A stretch of DNA of 49,476 nucleotides from a virus (IMGVR_UViG_3300030044_000029:1-49476); one strand, 5' to 3'; shown: positions 29,516 through 38,703, numbered from the stretch's first letter. Numbers and translations are program-made. The notes: a model not told the origin generated them from the letters alone.

Positions 29516-30067
29516 ATGACAGCCCCTAAAGAAAGTTTAGCACCATTAACGCAGGAACAAGAAAACATATTTTGGTCGAAGGTAGACAAGAATGGACCTG
29601 TTGTTCGCGAGGGGTTGACGCCGTGCTGGGTATGGAAAGAGGGAAAAGCAAATACCGGATATGGTCAATTCACGATAAACCATGTAACGTATTTGGCGCA
29701 TAGAATGGCTGTTTTTATTGCAAGAGGAACAGATGTGCATGATGGAGAGGCGTGTCATGCTTGCGACAATCGACCGTGTGTGAATCCTGACCATATAGTA
29801 ATTGCAGATCGAACGTACAATATGAGAGATGCGCTCAGTAGAGGTAGAGCTAGGCATATGGTTATGCGAGGAGTGGAACACCCTAGAGCTAGATTGACAG
29901 ACGAAATTGTAGCGTCGATTCGAGAAGACGTTAAAAACGGAATCAAAATGAGATTATTGGCTGAAAAATGGAAGGTTTCTAAATGCACAATTAAGGACAT
30001 AGTGCATTATCGAACTTGGAAAAATCCCTCATCTGTGAGTGTGGAAGTATGTATTCCCAAAAAATAA
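29516..30067 (+). CDS. HNH homing endonuclease, 183 aa
   Basis: FWSKVDKNGP, PCWVWKEGKANTGYGQFTI, then HRMAVFIARG, then CHACDNRPCVNPDHIVIAD, then NMRDALSRGR, is the HNH_3-type nuclease with two zinc cysteines and the catalytic His. The C-terminal part (LTDEIVASIREDVKNGIKM, then AEKWKVSKCTIKDIV) is a helix-turn-helix for target binding. It sits between the packaging-accessory gene and TerL, overlapping TerL by 52 bases, as free-standing homing endonucleases often do. Good ribosome site (AAGGAGG). Confidence 0.85.
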   Translation: MTAPKESLAPLTQEQENIFWSKVDKNGPVVREGLTPCWVWKEGKANTGYGQFTINHVTYLAHRMAVFIARGTDVHDGEACHACDNRPCVNPDHIVIADRTYNMRDALSRGRARHMVMRGVEHPRARLTDEIVASIREDVKNGIKMRLLAEKWKVSKCTIKDIVHYRTWKNPSSVSVEVCIPKK

Positions 30068-32214
30068 TAAATGCTCGATGTGACGAATTTACCAGACAAA
30101 ATGGGTGGGAGCCTATTAGGCACTCGTATGAGCAGGTGAAAGAGTTCTCAGCGTACATAGAGACATTAGTAAAAAAAGAGAGCAATTCAAAAAACACATA
30201 TCTTACTATTTCCAAGCCTATAACAGCAAGGAGGGGAAATGAAATTAAGCATTGGATTGAAAATGAGCAGGTATTGTGTGCATTAGACAGCAGTTACTGG
30301 GAACAGAATTATGCTTTTGTATGTGACGAGAAAGGACAAATTTATAAGTTTAGTCCAAGATTGTCACAGAGGATTTATGATTCCGTTATTTCAGACTTCG
30401 ACGAAAAGCAAGTATCTATAGAGTTGCTAATTTTGAAAGGAAGACAATTAGGAATAACTACTCAAACAGCATTAAAGTTCATCCATCGTATCATGTTTGT
30501 ACCCCACACTCAGGCGATTATGGCATCCGTCAAGGCAAGCGCATCGGAACTGATTGAACGCATCCTTGACACAGCGTACAACCGCTGCCCGTGGTGGCTA
30601 GTTCCTAGAAAACTTCCTAAGAGAGCGTTTGATAACGGATCAATCCTTTCTATTCAGTCTGGTATGCAGGCTACAGGTCTAGCGCAAGGTTGGACCCCGA
30701 CAAGCGTGCATCTGTCTGAACTTGCAGATGTTCCAGACCCTAAGAGGACTATCGAAGAGGGCCTATTTAGAGCTACACACTCATCAAAAAATCTGTTCAT
30801 GGTTTTGGAAGGAACTGGCGGCGGAAATACCGGCTGGCTTGCCGAGACGTGGCGTGCGTCAAAGGCTGATTGGCCGAGAGGGCGATCTAGGCTCTGCCCT
30901 GTGTTTATTCCGTGGCCAATGTGCCCAGAGATTTATCCAGAGACGGATTGGATTCGTAAATTCCCCGTAGAGGGGGGTTGGAAGCCTGCTGAAATGACGC
31001 GGAAGCACATTATGCGTTGTGAATCATATATTCGCAATACACCATACCTTGCTAAAGTTGCTGGAAAAGATTGGAGTATGCCAATCGAACAACAGTGGTT
31101 TTGGGAATTCAATTATCAATCCGCTTGCAAAAACCATACACAGAAGACGTGGGCTGCTCAAATGCCCGCCGATGACTTTGAGAGTTTGACGGGACTAAAT
31201 GATGCGGTATTTGGTATAGAAACTACAAATATGATCGACAATGACATATACACAGTCATTGGGTCAAACGATATAGGAGAGGATACAAAAGTACGCAAAG
31301 CTCCACTTCTAGCCTACGGAATCACAGGTCATTCGATACAAGAGAAGTTTAATCCTGACCCGTCTACAATTGATTGGGATAGGGAAGCGATACGAATTAC
31401 GTGGGTATCGAATAGAGATGAGCGGTACGACTGGGAAATGATTCCTCTCCTACCCGTCAATGAGGATGTAGAAGCGGAGACGATGGATAAGCTCCTAGTG
31501 TATGAGGAGCCTAAGGAGGGGGAAGAATACTCGTGCGGAATCGATACAGCGCACGGTCTAGGAAAAGAAGACGAAGATAGGACTTGCATATCATTAACCA
31601 AGAAAGGAATAAATGCTGGTTACGACGAGCAGGTAGCAGAGTATACCAGTAATAAGTTAAGCCCCGCACAGACGGTTCCTTTTGCTGCATGTATAGCAGC
31701 ATGGTACGGAAAGAAGAATAAAGACCCTAGAGGGGTCAAGTTTGCGATTGAGCAGACAATGGGACCGGGAGATATTTGCCAGAACCAGTTGAAGATTATG
31801 GGATTCAACCACCATATAAAGAGTTTCCGTCTGTATGCAAAGAAGATTAAGGATGAGCAAAAGAATAGAGAGGGTTTCTACTCAAACAGCGTAACGGTTC
31901 CTATTCTGATGGACTTTTACACGGAAGCGGTTGACGGAGGATGGTACAAGCCAAAATCCAAGTGGCACATTGAAGAACTAAAGACTCTTGAGCGTCATGT
32001 CAAAGATGGTGGTAAGGACCGAATGGAACACCGTCAAGGGCAGCATGATGATAGGGTAAGGGCTGCTGCAATGAGTTATGTTGCGTTCCATACATATGAT
32101 GATCTTGCGGCACGGTCACAAAGGAGATACGATGCCCCGCAAGGAAAAAAATCATTGACAAAGGGTATTTGCACGGCAAATTCTGTTACAATTGGCGAAG
32201 GTTGGGATGAATGA
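30016..32214 (+). CDS. terL: Terminase large subunit
   Basis: 732 aa if begun at TTG 30016; the ATG at 30049 is an alternative start. ATPase: Walker A-like GRQLGITT at about residues 142-149 and Walker B-like VHLSEL at 231-236 with its glutamate. Nuclease: GIDTAHGLGKEDEDR near residues 508-522, then KFAIEQTMGPGDIC, and HDDRVRAAAMSYVAF near the end, giving the acidic residues of an RNase H-like fold. It pumps DNA into proheads and cuts it. The order accessory-HNH-TerL-portal-capsid is typical. The family (headful or cos) cannot be told from sequence alone. Confidence 0.9.
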   Translation: MEKSLICECGSMYSQKIINARCDEFTRQNGWEPIRHSYEQVKEFSAYIETLVKKESNSKNTYLTISKPITARRGNEIKHWIENEQVLCALDSSYWEQNYAFVCDEKGQIYKFSPRLSQRIYDSVISDFDEKQVSIELLILKGRQLGITTQTALKFIHRIMFVPHTQAIMASVKASASELIERILDTAYNRCPWWLVPRKLPKRAFDNGSILSIQSGMQATGLAQGWTPTSVHLSELADVPDPKRTIEEGLFRATHSSKNLFMVLEGTGGGNTGWLAETWRASKADWPRGRSRLCPVFIPWPMCPEIYPETDWIRKFPVEGGWKPAEMTRKHIMRCESYIRNTPYLAKVAGKDWSMPIEQQWFWEFNYQSACKNHTQKTWAAQMPADDFESLTGLNDAVFGIETTNMIDNDIYTVIGSNDIGEDTKVRKAPLLAYGITGHSIQEKFNPDPSTIDWDREAIRITWVSNRDERYDWEMIPLLPVNEDVEAETMDKLLVYEEPKEGEEYSCGIDTAHGLGKEDEDRTCISLTKKGINAGYDEQVAEYTSNKLSPAQTVPFAACIAAWYGKKNKDPRGVKFAIEQTMGPGDICQNQLKIMGFNHHIKSFRLYAKKIKDEQKNREGFYSNSVTVPILMDFYTEAVDGGWYKPKSKWHIEELKTLERHVKDGGKDRMEHRQGQHDDRVRAAAMSYVAFHTYDDLAARSQRRYDAPQGKKSLTKGICTANSVTIGEGWDE

Positions 32215-32225
32215 GGGGAGAAGAT

Positions 32226-32525
32226 ATGAGCGAGAAGAAGGTTACAGTACCGGATGGGATGCTGAAGGCTGCATTAGCTCACATGATTGGCTTGGGGTTC
32301 AATCCAGCCAAGGAATCGACGCGAGAACTTCTCGAAGCGGCTCTTCGCTGGCAAAGTGAGAATCCGATTGTTCCAACCTGGAGCGATATGGATCATATGC
32401 TCGACGCGTATTCTCCAGACGACGTTCCAAGCGTGAGCGATTGCCAATTCGTCGCCGTTGAGTGGCAGCGCCGCTGTTTCTTGGCTACCGACGAGCCTCA
32501 ATACCGCGAGATTCAACTTACATGA
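32226..32525 (+). CDS. Member 3 of the four-copy phage protein family
   Basis: 99 aa. The start at 32226 has GGGGAG upstream. VTVPDGMLKAALAHMIG opens it, then LLEAALRWQSENPIVPTWSD, closely matching the gene at 33395, then VAVEWQRRCFLATDEPQY. It ends early: no FRRGQK tail. It shares its N-terminal half almost block-for-block with member 4. Confidence 0.65.
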   Translation: MSEKKVTVPDGMLKAALAHMIGLGFNPAKESTRELLEAALRWQSENPIVPTWSDMDHMLDAYSPDDVPSVSDCQFVAVEWQRRCFLATDEPQYREIQLT

Positions 32526-32591
32526 AGTTCAGAAAATTAGGCACTATCGCGGAACTGGGGTAGCTATTTTTGATACACTGGAGAATTTGAT

Positions 32592-33383
32592 ATGAAAAAT
32601 CTAGCAGAAGAACGTATCGCTATATTGAAGTCAGAACTAGACGCGCTCAAGCAGCAGCGCAAGGCAGACGCTCTAGCGATCAAGAAGTCGAAGCAGTGGG
32701 TAAAAGTAAAGAACACTCTTCCTGACGCGAACACAAAACGCGCAATTGTGTGGTCGAATAGGAAGATGTATCCATGTTGGTTCTCAGATGGCAAGTGGTA
32801 CGCCTTCAATGGAACGTGGATGCTGACTAAGGATGACGTTATGGATGTTGTCAGCCATTGGATGCCTACCGACTGGATGAACGCTCTTTATTGGCCTCAG
32901 TGCGGACCAGGAATCGTTAACCGTTTGCGTTATCTGTGGCAGAGGGTGACGGATAAGGCGTCGGACATGACGGTTGACCTACGACCGAAGAGACGGGGAA
33001 ATGCTCAACTGGGTAGGAAACCAGTGTTTTACACTAACAGTTTAGGTGAAATCACGTCTGGAATGCCAGAGAATGTCCCTGTTCCGCGAGGATATGAGAA
33101 GGTGGTTTGCAATAGTGTCCAAGAGGCAGAGCATTGGAGTGAGCGTCAGAGGCAGTGGGAGAGGGTGAAGCACGGTAAGATTCAAGAAGACAGGCAGAGG
33201 ATTGAAGAGCCAATTCATCAAGAAATTAGAAGTGAAATGCACAATAGGATGAGTAATGCTAGGAATAGCGTAAATAGGGAATTCATGCGACGGGCGATTG
33301 AAACTAGCGATGCAAAGCATAGTCCGTGGAAGTACGATAGGGAATCGTATCTACATAGTGAGGCGTTTGAAGATAAGCGTTAA
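32592..33383 (+). CDS. Protein with DUF551-like N-terminus, 263 aa
   Basis: A short coiled coil (ILKSELDALKQQRKADALAI) leads into WVKVKNTLPDANTKRAIVW, then GKWYAFNGTW and VVSHWMP, which fits the small DUF551 domain common in phages. The C-terminal 120 residues (VPVPRGYEKVVCNSVQEAE, then WSERQRQWERVKHGK, then NSVNREFMRRAIE) resemble other phage hypothetical proteins. A fusion of two such modules. Function unknown. Confidence 0.65.
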   Translation: MKNLAEERIAILKSELDALKQQRKADALAIKKSKQWVKVKNTLPDANTKRAIVWSNRKMYPCWFSDGKWYAFNGTWMLTKDDVMDVVSHWMPTDWMNALYWPQCGPGIVNRLRYLWQRVTDKASDMTVDLRPKRRGNAQLGRKPVFYTNSLGEITSGMPENVPVPRGYEKVVCNSVQEAEHWSERQRQWERVKHGKIQEDRQRIEEPIHQEIRSEMHNRMSNARNSVNREFMRRAIETSDAKHSPWKYDRESYLHSEAFEDKR

Positions 33384-33394
33384 GGAGGAAAGCG

Positions 33395-34051
33395 ATGAGC
33401 GACAAGAAGTACGTAGTACCAGATGGGATGTTTAAGTCGGCAACGGATTCATGGGGTTTGGAATCTGATGCTATGCGGAAATGTACGAAGATAATCCTCG
33501 AAGCGGCTCTTCGCTGGCAGTCAGAGAACCCGATTGTGCCGACAGATCGACAATGGTATGAATGCGTCAATGAATCTCAAAAATTAGGGTATCCATCCAA
33601 TGAACTGTATGCTCATGCGGCAGCAGAGTGGCAGCGCCGGATGTATCTTGCTCCTGAACCGGAAGTACCAACCTACGAGGAACTTATTTCCAAGTGGGAG
33701 GAGGAAAATAGAAGTGGCGTACCTAATCGCGTGGTGATGAAAGAATCGCAGGAGGCATCGTTTGATCCTCCATTGGAGAGAGCGAAGAAGACAGAAGCAA
33801 ATCGTTCGTGTTCAGCTTGCGAACAAGGACAAAGTTCCGAACGGGGAGAAGGGACGCATCTAGAGGGAACGGTTCAGCATCCGGTTGATCCTAAAGTACC
33901 AGAGAAAATCAAGGACTTGCTCTCAAAGTTTGATGCTGGCGGAAAATATGACCGGCGTGGAATTGTTACAGAGCTTGAGGAAATCAGAGACGAACACAAT
34001 GCTGATATTCTCGAAGCCTACCGGCGCGGCAAGAAGGATGGGAAAAAATGA
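33395..34051 (+). CDS. Member 4 of the four-copy phage protein family, 218 aa
   Basis: The longest member. YVVPDGMFKSATDS, then ILEAALRWQSENPIVPTDRQ, then AAEWQRRMYLAPEPEVPTY, a long polar insert (KESQEASFDPPLERAKKTEA), then VPEKIKDLLSKFDAGG, and AYRRGKKDGKK at the end. The EVPEEI-type block occurs twice here, as if a second copy had been added. Role unknown. Confidence 0.65.
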   Translation: MSDKKYVVPDGMFKSATDSWGLESDAMRKCTKIILEAALRWQSENPIVPTDRQWYECVNESQKLGYPSNELYAHAAAEWQRRMYLAPEPEVPTYEELISKWEEENRSGVPNRVVMKESQEASFDPPLERAKKTEANRSCSACEQGQSSERGEGTHLEGTVQHPVDPKVPEKIKDLLSKFDAGGKYDRRGIVTELEEIRDEHNADILEAYRRGKKDGKK

Positions 34052-34626
34052 CAAACTTTAAGGTGAATTTAGCGACTCCAGAGCAGCGTGAAGCAATTAA
34101 ACGCATGGAAGACAATATGCCTCCAAAGTGGATATTCGAAAAAGTAGCAAAGGAAATACCTCAACAGGTTCCTGATGGAACGGACAAAACCGGATGGAAG
34201 TTTGGATCGGCAAGGGTAATTGGTAGAATAGGTGGATTTTCTCCAGATGAGTTTGAGCAAGGTCATAATTTCGATTATGTAAACGATAAACGTCCATCTC
34301 TATCGGATGCTGATTTGTCCGATATTAAATACTGTGCGTTCTGGAGGCAATCTGCGCATACTAAAAGATATGATGAATACAAGAAGGATTGTGATCGTAA
34401 TATAGAACAGGTAGAATTATCACAACCTTCTGAATGGACGGAATATCCTGTAGCGTTCGCTGCTACTATTCCGCTAGGATTCTGTGGAAAAGTAACTCCC
34501 GGTCAGGACGTAAATATAGAAAGATGGATACCCATTGGGACTAGCAATGAAGAGATTGAACGAATGGCAAGAGAATCAATTGTTCGTTTGCAGGAAGTAG
34601 TTAAGGAATACTGGGAGTCGAAATGA
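34048..34626 (+). CDS. Hypothetical protein, 192 aa
   Basis: ATGA overlap with the previous gene. Contains FKVNLATPEQREAIKRMEDN, GWKFGSARVIGRIGGFSPDE and a helical end. Not recognised. Coupled to the next gene. Confidence 0.55.
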   Translation: MTNFKVNLATPEQREAIKRMEDNMPPKWIFEKVAKEIPQQVPDGTDKTGWKFGSARVIGRIGGFSPDEFEQGHNFDYVNDKRPSLSDADLSDIKYCAFWRQSAHTKRYDEYKKDCDRNIEQVELSQPSEWTEYPVAFAATIPLGFCGKVTPGQDVNIERWIPIGTSNEEIERMARESIVRLQEVVKEYWESK

Positions 34627-34901
34627 GAACAAAATTCAGATTTAAGGTAGGCGATAAGGTATGGGTGAGGGACCACGTACATCCATCAAAGAATAAAGGG
34701 TTGGCAAGGAGTATGGGTGGATTCTCTATCGTACAGGCTACGGTCCGTGAACGTCACCAGCATATTGATAGACACCCATTCTATCCCAATGGAGAAGGGT
34801 ACGCTCTAGATGGTGAATTGTGGTGGGACTGCTATCCCGGATGCCGAGTGTTCGCAACGAGGGAAGATGCTGTAGCGGCGAGAATGGGTGCCATTCGATG
34901 A
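34623..34901 (+). CDS. SH3/KOW-like small protein, 92 aa
   Basis: ATGA overlap at the start. FRFKVGDKVWVRDH at the N-terminus and a Trp/Gly-rich middle (GYALDGELWWDCYPGC) match the small beta-barrel fold often called SH3- or KOW-like. Probably a phage accessory protein; not specific. Confidence 0.55.
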   Translation: MRTKFRFKVGDKVWVRDHVHPSKNKGLARSMGGFSIVQATVRERHQHIDRHPFYPNGEGYALDGELWWDCYPGCRVFATREDAVAARMGAIR

Positions 34902-34996
34902 GCAATGCTATTCCACCTCGTCTTTGTGAGCGCGTTTGCGATGCGGGCAGGACGGAAATGGAAGCAGAGGATATTCTTAACGAAAAAGCTCCGTAA
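34898..34996 (+). CDS. Tiny hypothetical protein, 32 aa, next to TnpB element
   Basis: An ATGA overlap with the previous gene opens 33 codons (SNAIPPRLCERVCDAG, then RTEMEAEDILNEKAP) ending at the left edge of the TnpB element. It may be the surviving front of a gene cut by the insertion; the piece at 36320-36460 could be its remainder. Confidence 0.4.
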   Translation: MSNAIPPRLCERVCDAGRTEMEAEDILNEKAP

Positions 34997-35040
34997 ATCC
35001 CCTATCTTTAGATATGGGGATATAAGGCGTTCCTTTGCGC

Positions 35041-35069
35041 TTGACTTTTACACTGTGTGGTGTTAAGAT
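35041..35069 (+). promoter_or_regulatory. Promoter of tnpB
   Basis: TTGACT (35041-35046), 17 bases, then TAAGAT (35064-35069). The predicted start falls on or next to the tnpB ATG at 35076, so a leaderless transcript is possible; no ribosome-binding site precedes the ATG. Confidence 0.55.
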
Positions 35070-35075
35070 TAAACC

Positions 35076-36263
35076 ATGTTGAATGCGACCAAAGTCCGTC
35101 TCTATCCTACGCCTGAGCAAGAACACTTTCTTGCATGTCAGTTTGGATGTGCGCGGTGGGCGTGGAATTGGGCTTTGGAAAACACACAAAATACGTACAG
35201 GGAAACCGGAAAAGGTCTGACATTTTTTCAAATGATTCCTCTTTTGCCACCGCTAAAAAAAGAACACGAATGGCTTCATGACGCTTATTCTCAAGTTCTC
35301 CAAGCATCATTACGCAATCTTGCGGCATCGTTTCAAAACTTCTTTGAGAAGCGGGCGCGGTATCCAAGGTTTAAGTCAAAGCACGGCAAGCAGTCGATTC
35401 AGTATCCGCAGAATGTGAAAATTGTAGGAAGTAAGATACATTTTCCCAAGGTAGGAGATGTTGAGGCCGTGATTCACCGTGAGATTGTTGGACAAATCAA
35501 GACGGTTACGGTGAGCAAGAACCCCTGCGGTCACTACTACGCTTCAATCCTAACTGATGACGATATTCCTATGCCTCCGATTTCAACGAATGGAAAGGCT
35601 ATCGGAATTGATGTAGGGTTGACACATTTAGCCATTACTAGCGACGGATCGAAGTTTAACAATCCTCGTTTCATTGCCAAGTCAGAAAAGAATCTCAAGC
35701 GTAAACAGCAGTCTTTAAGTCGTAAGAAGAAAGGTTCCAAGTCGCGTAATAATGCACGTTTGCTAGTTGCGCGAGTCCATGAACGTATCACAAATCAGCG
35801 TCGTGATTATCTTCACAAAGTCTCTCGTAGGATCGTAGACGAGAACCAAGTCATTGTTACGGAAGACTTAAACGTGAAGGGAATGACGGCCAACCATAAC
35901 TTAGCAAAAGCAGTATCAGATATAGGTTGGGGAACACTAACAGCATTTATCAAGTACAAAGCAGAGCGCGACGGAAAGGCATTCATCAAGGTAAGTCGAT
36001 GGTTCCCGTCAAGCAAAGTATGTTCAGAGTGCGGCTACCAAATAGGCGAGATGCCATTGGATGTACGCTCTTGGACCTGCCCATTATGCAATACACATCA
36101 TGACCGCGATATAAACGCGGCAAGGAATATCCGGGACGAAGGTCTACGGATTTTGGCGTCAGGGATTGGCGCTACTGCCGGTGGAGGCAACATAAGACGA
36201 AAGTTGGGACGCAAGTCTTCAACTAACGAAGATGCCGTTGAATCCGGAAGCCCCCGTCTTTAG
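35076..36263 (+). CDS. tnpB: TnpB RNA-guided nuclease (IS200/IS605 OrfB)
   Basis: 395 aa, full length, no stop or shift. The RuvC-like acid residues are all present: D179 in GIDVGL, E263 in TEDLNVKGM, D346 in HDRDINAARN, plus the zinc ribbon with CSEC (316-319) and CPLC (336-339). The N-terminus starts LNATKVRLYPTPEQE as usual. By family, it cuts DNA next to the element's target motif, guided by an RNA from the element's right end. That RNA would span the tnpB end and right hairpin, with the guide just downstream of about 36279; this part is inference. Confidence 0.93.
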   Translation: MLNATKVRLYPTPEQEHFLACQFGCARWAWNWALENTQNTYRETGKGLTFFQMIPLLPPLKKEHEWLHDAYSQVLQASLRNLAASFQNFFEKRARYPRFKSKHGKQSIQYPQNVKIVGSKIHFPKVGDVEAVIHREIVGQIKTVTVSKNPCGHYYASILTDDDIPMPPISTNGKAIGIDVGLTHLAITSDGSKFNNPRFIAKSEKNLKRKQQSLSRKKKGSKSRNNARLLVARVHERITNQRRDYLHKVSRRIVDENQVIVTEDLNVKGMTANHNLAKAVSDIGWGTLTAFIKYKAERDGKAFIKVSRWFPSSKVCSECGYQIGEMPLDVRSWTCPLCNTHHDRDINAARNIRDEGLRILASGIGATAGGGNIRRKLGRKSSTNEDAVESGSPRL

Positions 36264-36319
36264 ACGTGGGGTAATTCACATATACGGCAGACTTGGCAAA
36301 TCAGTACGGAGAATCGTTC

Positions 36320-36460
36320 ATGCTATCTCACCCGTATACGCCTGGATGTGGAACACGTTTTCAGTGGTATTGGGGGATGAATGTTCTCTGCCCGAATTGT
36401 GGACGCTTATATGAATCTAAATTTGAATACCTAAAATCTGGAAAGTACGATCCTAAGTAA
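36320..36460 (+). CDS. Small zinc-ribbon protein or gene remnant, 46 aa
   Basis: An ATG at 36320 has GGAG 7-8 bases upstream. The product, starting LSHPYTPGCGTRFQW and with CPNCGRLYESKF, has the cysteines of a zinc ribbon. The frame is also open leftward to the TnpB right end (codons reading YTADLANQYGESF), so it could be the 3' part of a gene cut by the element. Confidence 0.55.
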   Translation: MLSHPYTPGCGTRFQWYWGMNVLCPNCGRLYESKFEYLKSGKYDPK

Positions 36461-36531
36461 ATTTTTTTGTAGACGCGCAGGAAAATATGTTGTAGGCTGT
36501 TCTGAGGGATGAATATAGAACTAAACGCCAG

Positions 36532-38670
36532 TTGGGAGGCTGGTGTACCGAGAAGAACGGAAGTTTCGTGGGGTATATCGACATAAGTTCAGGAAATGGA
36601 ACTTCTCGCGTAGAGAGCGACACGGTACGCTGGCAGTGCCCTCCTTTTGAGAGACCTCCCTCTGAGCGCGTCGGGTGGGTTGAGGAAATGATTGCCGAGG
36701 GTGAGGGTTTTCTTTCCGCCCAAAAATGCTATCAGGAACTAGGAAAAAACCTTCGCGTCTTTGATGCGGCGTTTAGGGACAAGTCCCGTAGCTCACTGAT
36801 AACGAACGAATTAAAGTACGATATACGAAAGTTTTGCGAGACCCTTTCTGAAGTAAGAGAGATTGCTGGTTACGCTTCTGATTCCCCCGCATACAAAAAA
36901 ATAGCTGAGATGCTTACGAAGGTCTCAAAGTGCGTTTATTTCGAGTCTGATTTTCCTTTCCAAATCCTAAAAGTTCTGCAATACGCAGCGGTCATGGGTA
37001 TCGGATACCTGTGGCCTAAAGTCAGTGCGGATGAATATGGATACGGAGAGAGGAAGATGCGCTTCGAGGCTTTGGGACTTTTGGATGTAGTACCAGTCCA
37101 GATTCCGAAGTCGAACGACGTGCAGGATGCTTATGCGGTCACGATCTACGATTATATGCCTATCGCGGAAGCGTTTGGTAGATTTCCTCTATTCCAAACC
37201 AAACTACAAACGGTAGGGCGCAGGAACTACGCAAACCAAGTTCAGGCAAGGCGTCAGGACTTTGCAGAGCATTATCGTTATGGTGACAATGGCAGGAGTT
37301 TTGGTGACCTGTATACGGAAATACGTTATACATTCATTCGAGATTTGAGGATCAATAATACAGGTTTTGAGCTTCCTATGGGGGACATAGGAACATCATG
37401 GTTTTACAAGGTTCCTACGGTAGGACAACAGATATTGGGTGGAGTAGAAAACGGTAAACCAGCAAAGCGCACAGCGATACCCGAAGATTGTAGAGTGTAT
37501 CCTAACCTTCGCCTAATCATTACATCTAGCGGATTAGACGAACCGATGTATGACGGTCCTGCGTTCGATTGGGACAGCAAAATGCCAATTATTCAATATA
37601 CGGTTGATGATTGGGCGTGGGAGCCGATGGGACGTTCCTTGGTAGGGGACGTGGCAACAATTGAGACCACGGTTCGTAAGCACGAAAGGAAAATGGATGC
37701 CGTCATTACCGTCAGATTGAACCCCCCTATGGGCTACAACGCCGACGAAAACGGTGGACAAAAGATTGAGCACATGGATTTGTTTGAGGAAGACGTAAGG
37801 ATGGGACTGTTTGGTGGTAAGCCAAAGGAAACATTCCAATCCGTTCTTCCAGATGAGGTAAATGTAACGGAAACGAATTTCAAGTTCTTAGAATATCTCG
37901 GCAAGAAGAGAGAGAAGCAATTAGGTCTGCAAGACCTTGGCAACATGGCAAACTTGAAGTTGAATGTTGCCAGCGCAGATGCAATGGATAAAGCAATTGA
38001 GTCTATTGGTCCTATCGCCAAAGGGATCGCGGCACGAGTAGAGAAGGCCAATAAGGCAGTAGGAAATAGAGTTAAATTCCTGATTCTACAATGGTTTGAC
38101 ACTAACAGGATTATGTCCTACGTTGGTCCCGACAATGTTGCGCCAGAGGTATTTGACTACAATCCAAACGATCTCGTTCCTAGCCACATGCCAGATGAAA
38201 TGATAAACGGGAATTTCCCTAATTCGTCATCGGTGTATGACAAGTTGACTAGGGCACGGTGGTTTGCGAAACAGATTAGGCTTCTTCCTGTGGCTGGGAC
38301 GTTGCTGAAGTTGACGCAGCAAGCCGAACAATTGAAATTCTTGACGCTGAAGAGAACACCAGATTGCCCAGTAAGCTGGGGAACGGTGTTTAAGAAGTTG
38401 GACATACCCGATCCTGAAGGAGAGATGGAGAAGTATTTCAAGGAGCAAGTACAGTTGACGAAGATGAAGATTATCGCGGCAGCACTTGCGCAGGAAGAGA
38501 TGAAGAAGATGGGGATGCAGCCCCCAGAAGACGGTAAGGGGCCAGGACAGAAGAGCGGAGCGCATCCTGGAGGTAGGCCGGGGGGCGAAGGAAAAAATCC
38601 AAAATCTCCACGGTTGGCACAAAAGGGTGGAGCGGGTGGAGAACCAAGGCCGGTAATCAAACAGTCGTAG
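36532..38670 (+). CDS. Portal protein
   Basis: About 712 aa, the right size and place between terminase and scaffold/capsid. RFEALGLLDVVPVQIP, then SFGDLYTEIRYTFIRDLR, then RKHERKMDAVITVRLNPPM, and a C-terminal Gln/Gly/Pro-rich tail are typical of portal proteins, which form the ring through which DNA enters. The N-terminus is uncertain: the frame opens at TTG with a poor site, while an ATG at 36509 with GAGGG reads ELNASWEAGVPRRTEVSWG in another frame for 25 codons. The portal call rests on context and size more than motif. Confidence 0.72.
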   Translation: MGGWCTEKNGSFVGYIDISSGNGTSRVESDTVRWQCPPFERPPSERVGWVEEMIAEGEGFLSAQKCYQELGKNLRVFDAAFRDKSRSSLITNELKYDIRKFCETLSEVREIAGYASDSPAYKKIAEMLTKVSKCVYFESDFPFQILKVLQYAAVMGIGYLWPKVSADEYGYGERKMRFEALGLLDVVPVQIPKSNDVQDAYAVTIYDYMPIAEAFGRFPLFQTKLQTVGRRNYANQVQARRQDFAEHYRYGDNGRSFGDLYTEIRYTFIRDLRINNTGFELPMGDIGTSWFYKVPTVGQQILGGVENGKPAKRTAIPEDCRVYPNLRLIITSSGLDEPMYDGPAFDWDSKMPIIQYTVDDWAWEPMGRSLVGDVATIETTVRKHERKMDAVITVRLNPPMGYNADENGGQKIEHMDLFEEDVRMGLFGGKPKETFQSVLPDEVNVTETNFKFLEYLGKKREKQLGLQDLGNMANLKLNVASADAMDKAIESIGPIAKGIAARVEKANKAVGNRVKFLILQWFDTNRIMSYVGPDNVAPEVFDYNPNDLVPSHMPDEMINGNFPNSSSVYDKLTRARWFAKQIRLLPVAGTLLKLTQQAEQLKFLTLKRTPDCPVSWGTVFKKLDIPDPEGEMEKYFKEQVQLTKMKIIAAALAQEEMKKMGMQPPEDGKGPGQKSGAHPGGRPGGEGKNPKSPRLAQKGGAGGEPRPVIKQS

Positions 38671-38703
38671 GAACAAAAATAATAAACACCATAAGGAGAT
38701 CGA

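Larger units (their letters stand above)
34999..36271 (+). mobile_element. IS200/IS605-type solitary TnpB element
   Basis: Both ends carry an imperfect hairpin of the same design: CCCC-TATC-TTTA-GATA-T-GGGG (34999-35019) on the left and CCCC-CGTC-TTTA-GACG-T-GGGG (36251-36271) on the right, each with a bulged T. Between them is only tnpB with its promoter; there is no TnpA transposase. Such elements move with help from a TnpA elsewhere or are kept by the RNA-guided nuclease. Exact outer edges are uncertain by several bases on either side. Confidence 0.8.

Noticed and set aside
36265-36414. Frame reading YGRLGKSVRRIVHAISPVYA right of the TnpB element
   Set aside because: The alternative frame with a zinc ribbon (36320-36460) has a ribosome-binding site and better protein character. 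This one looks like a shadow.
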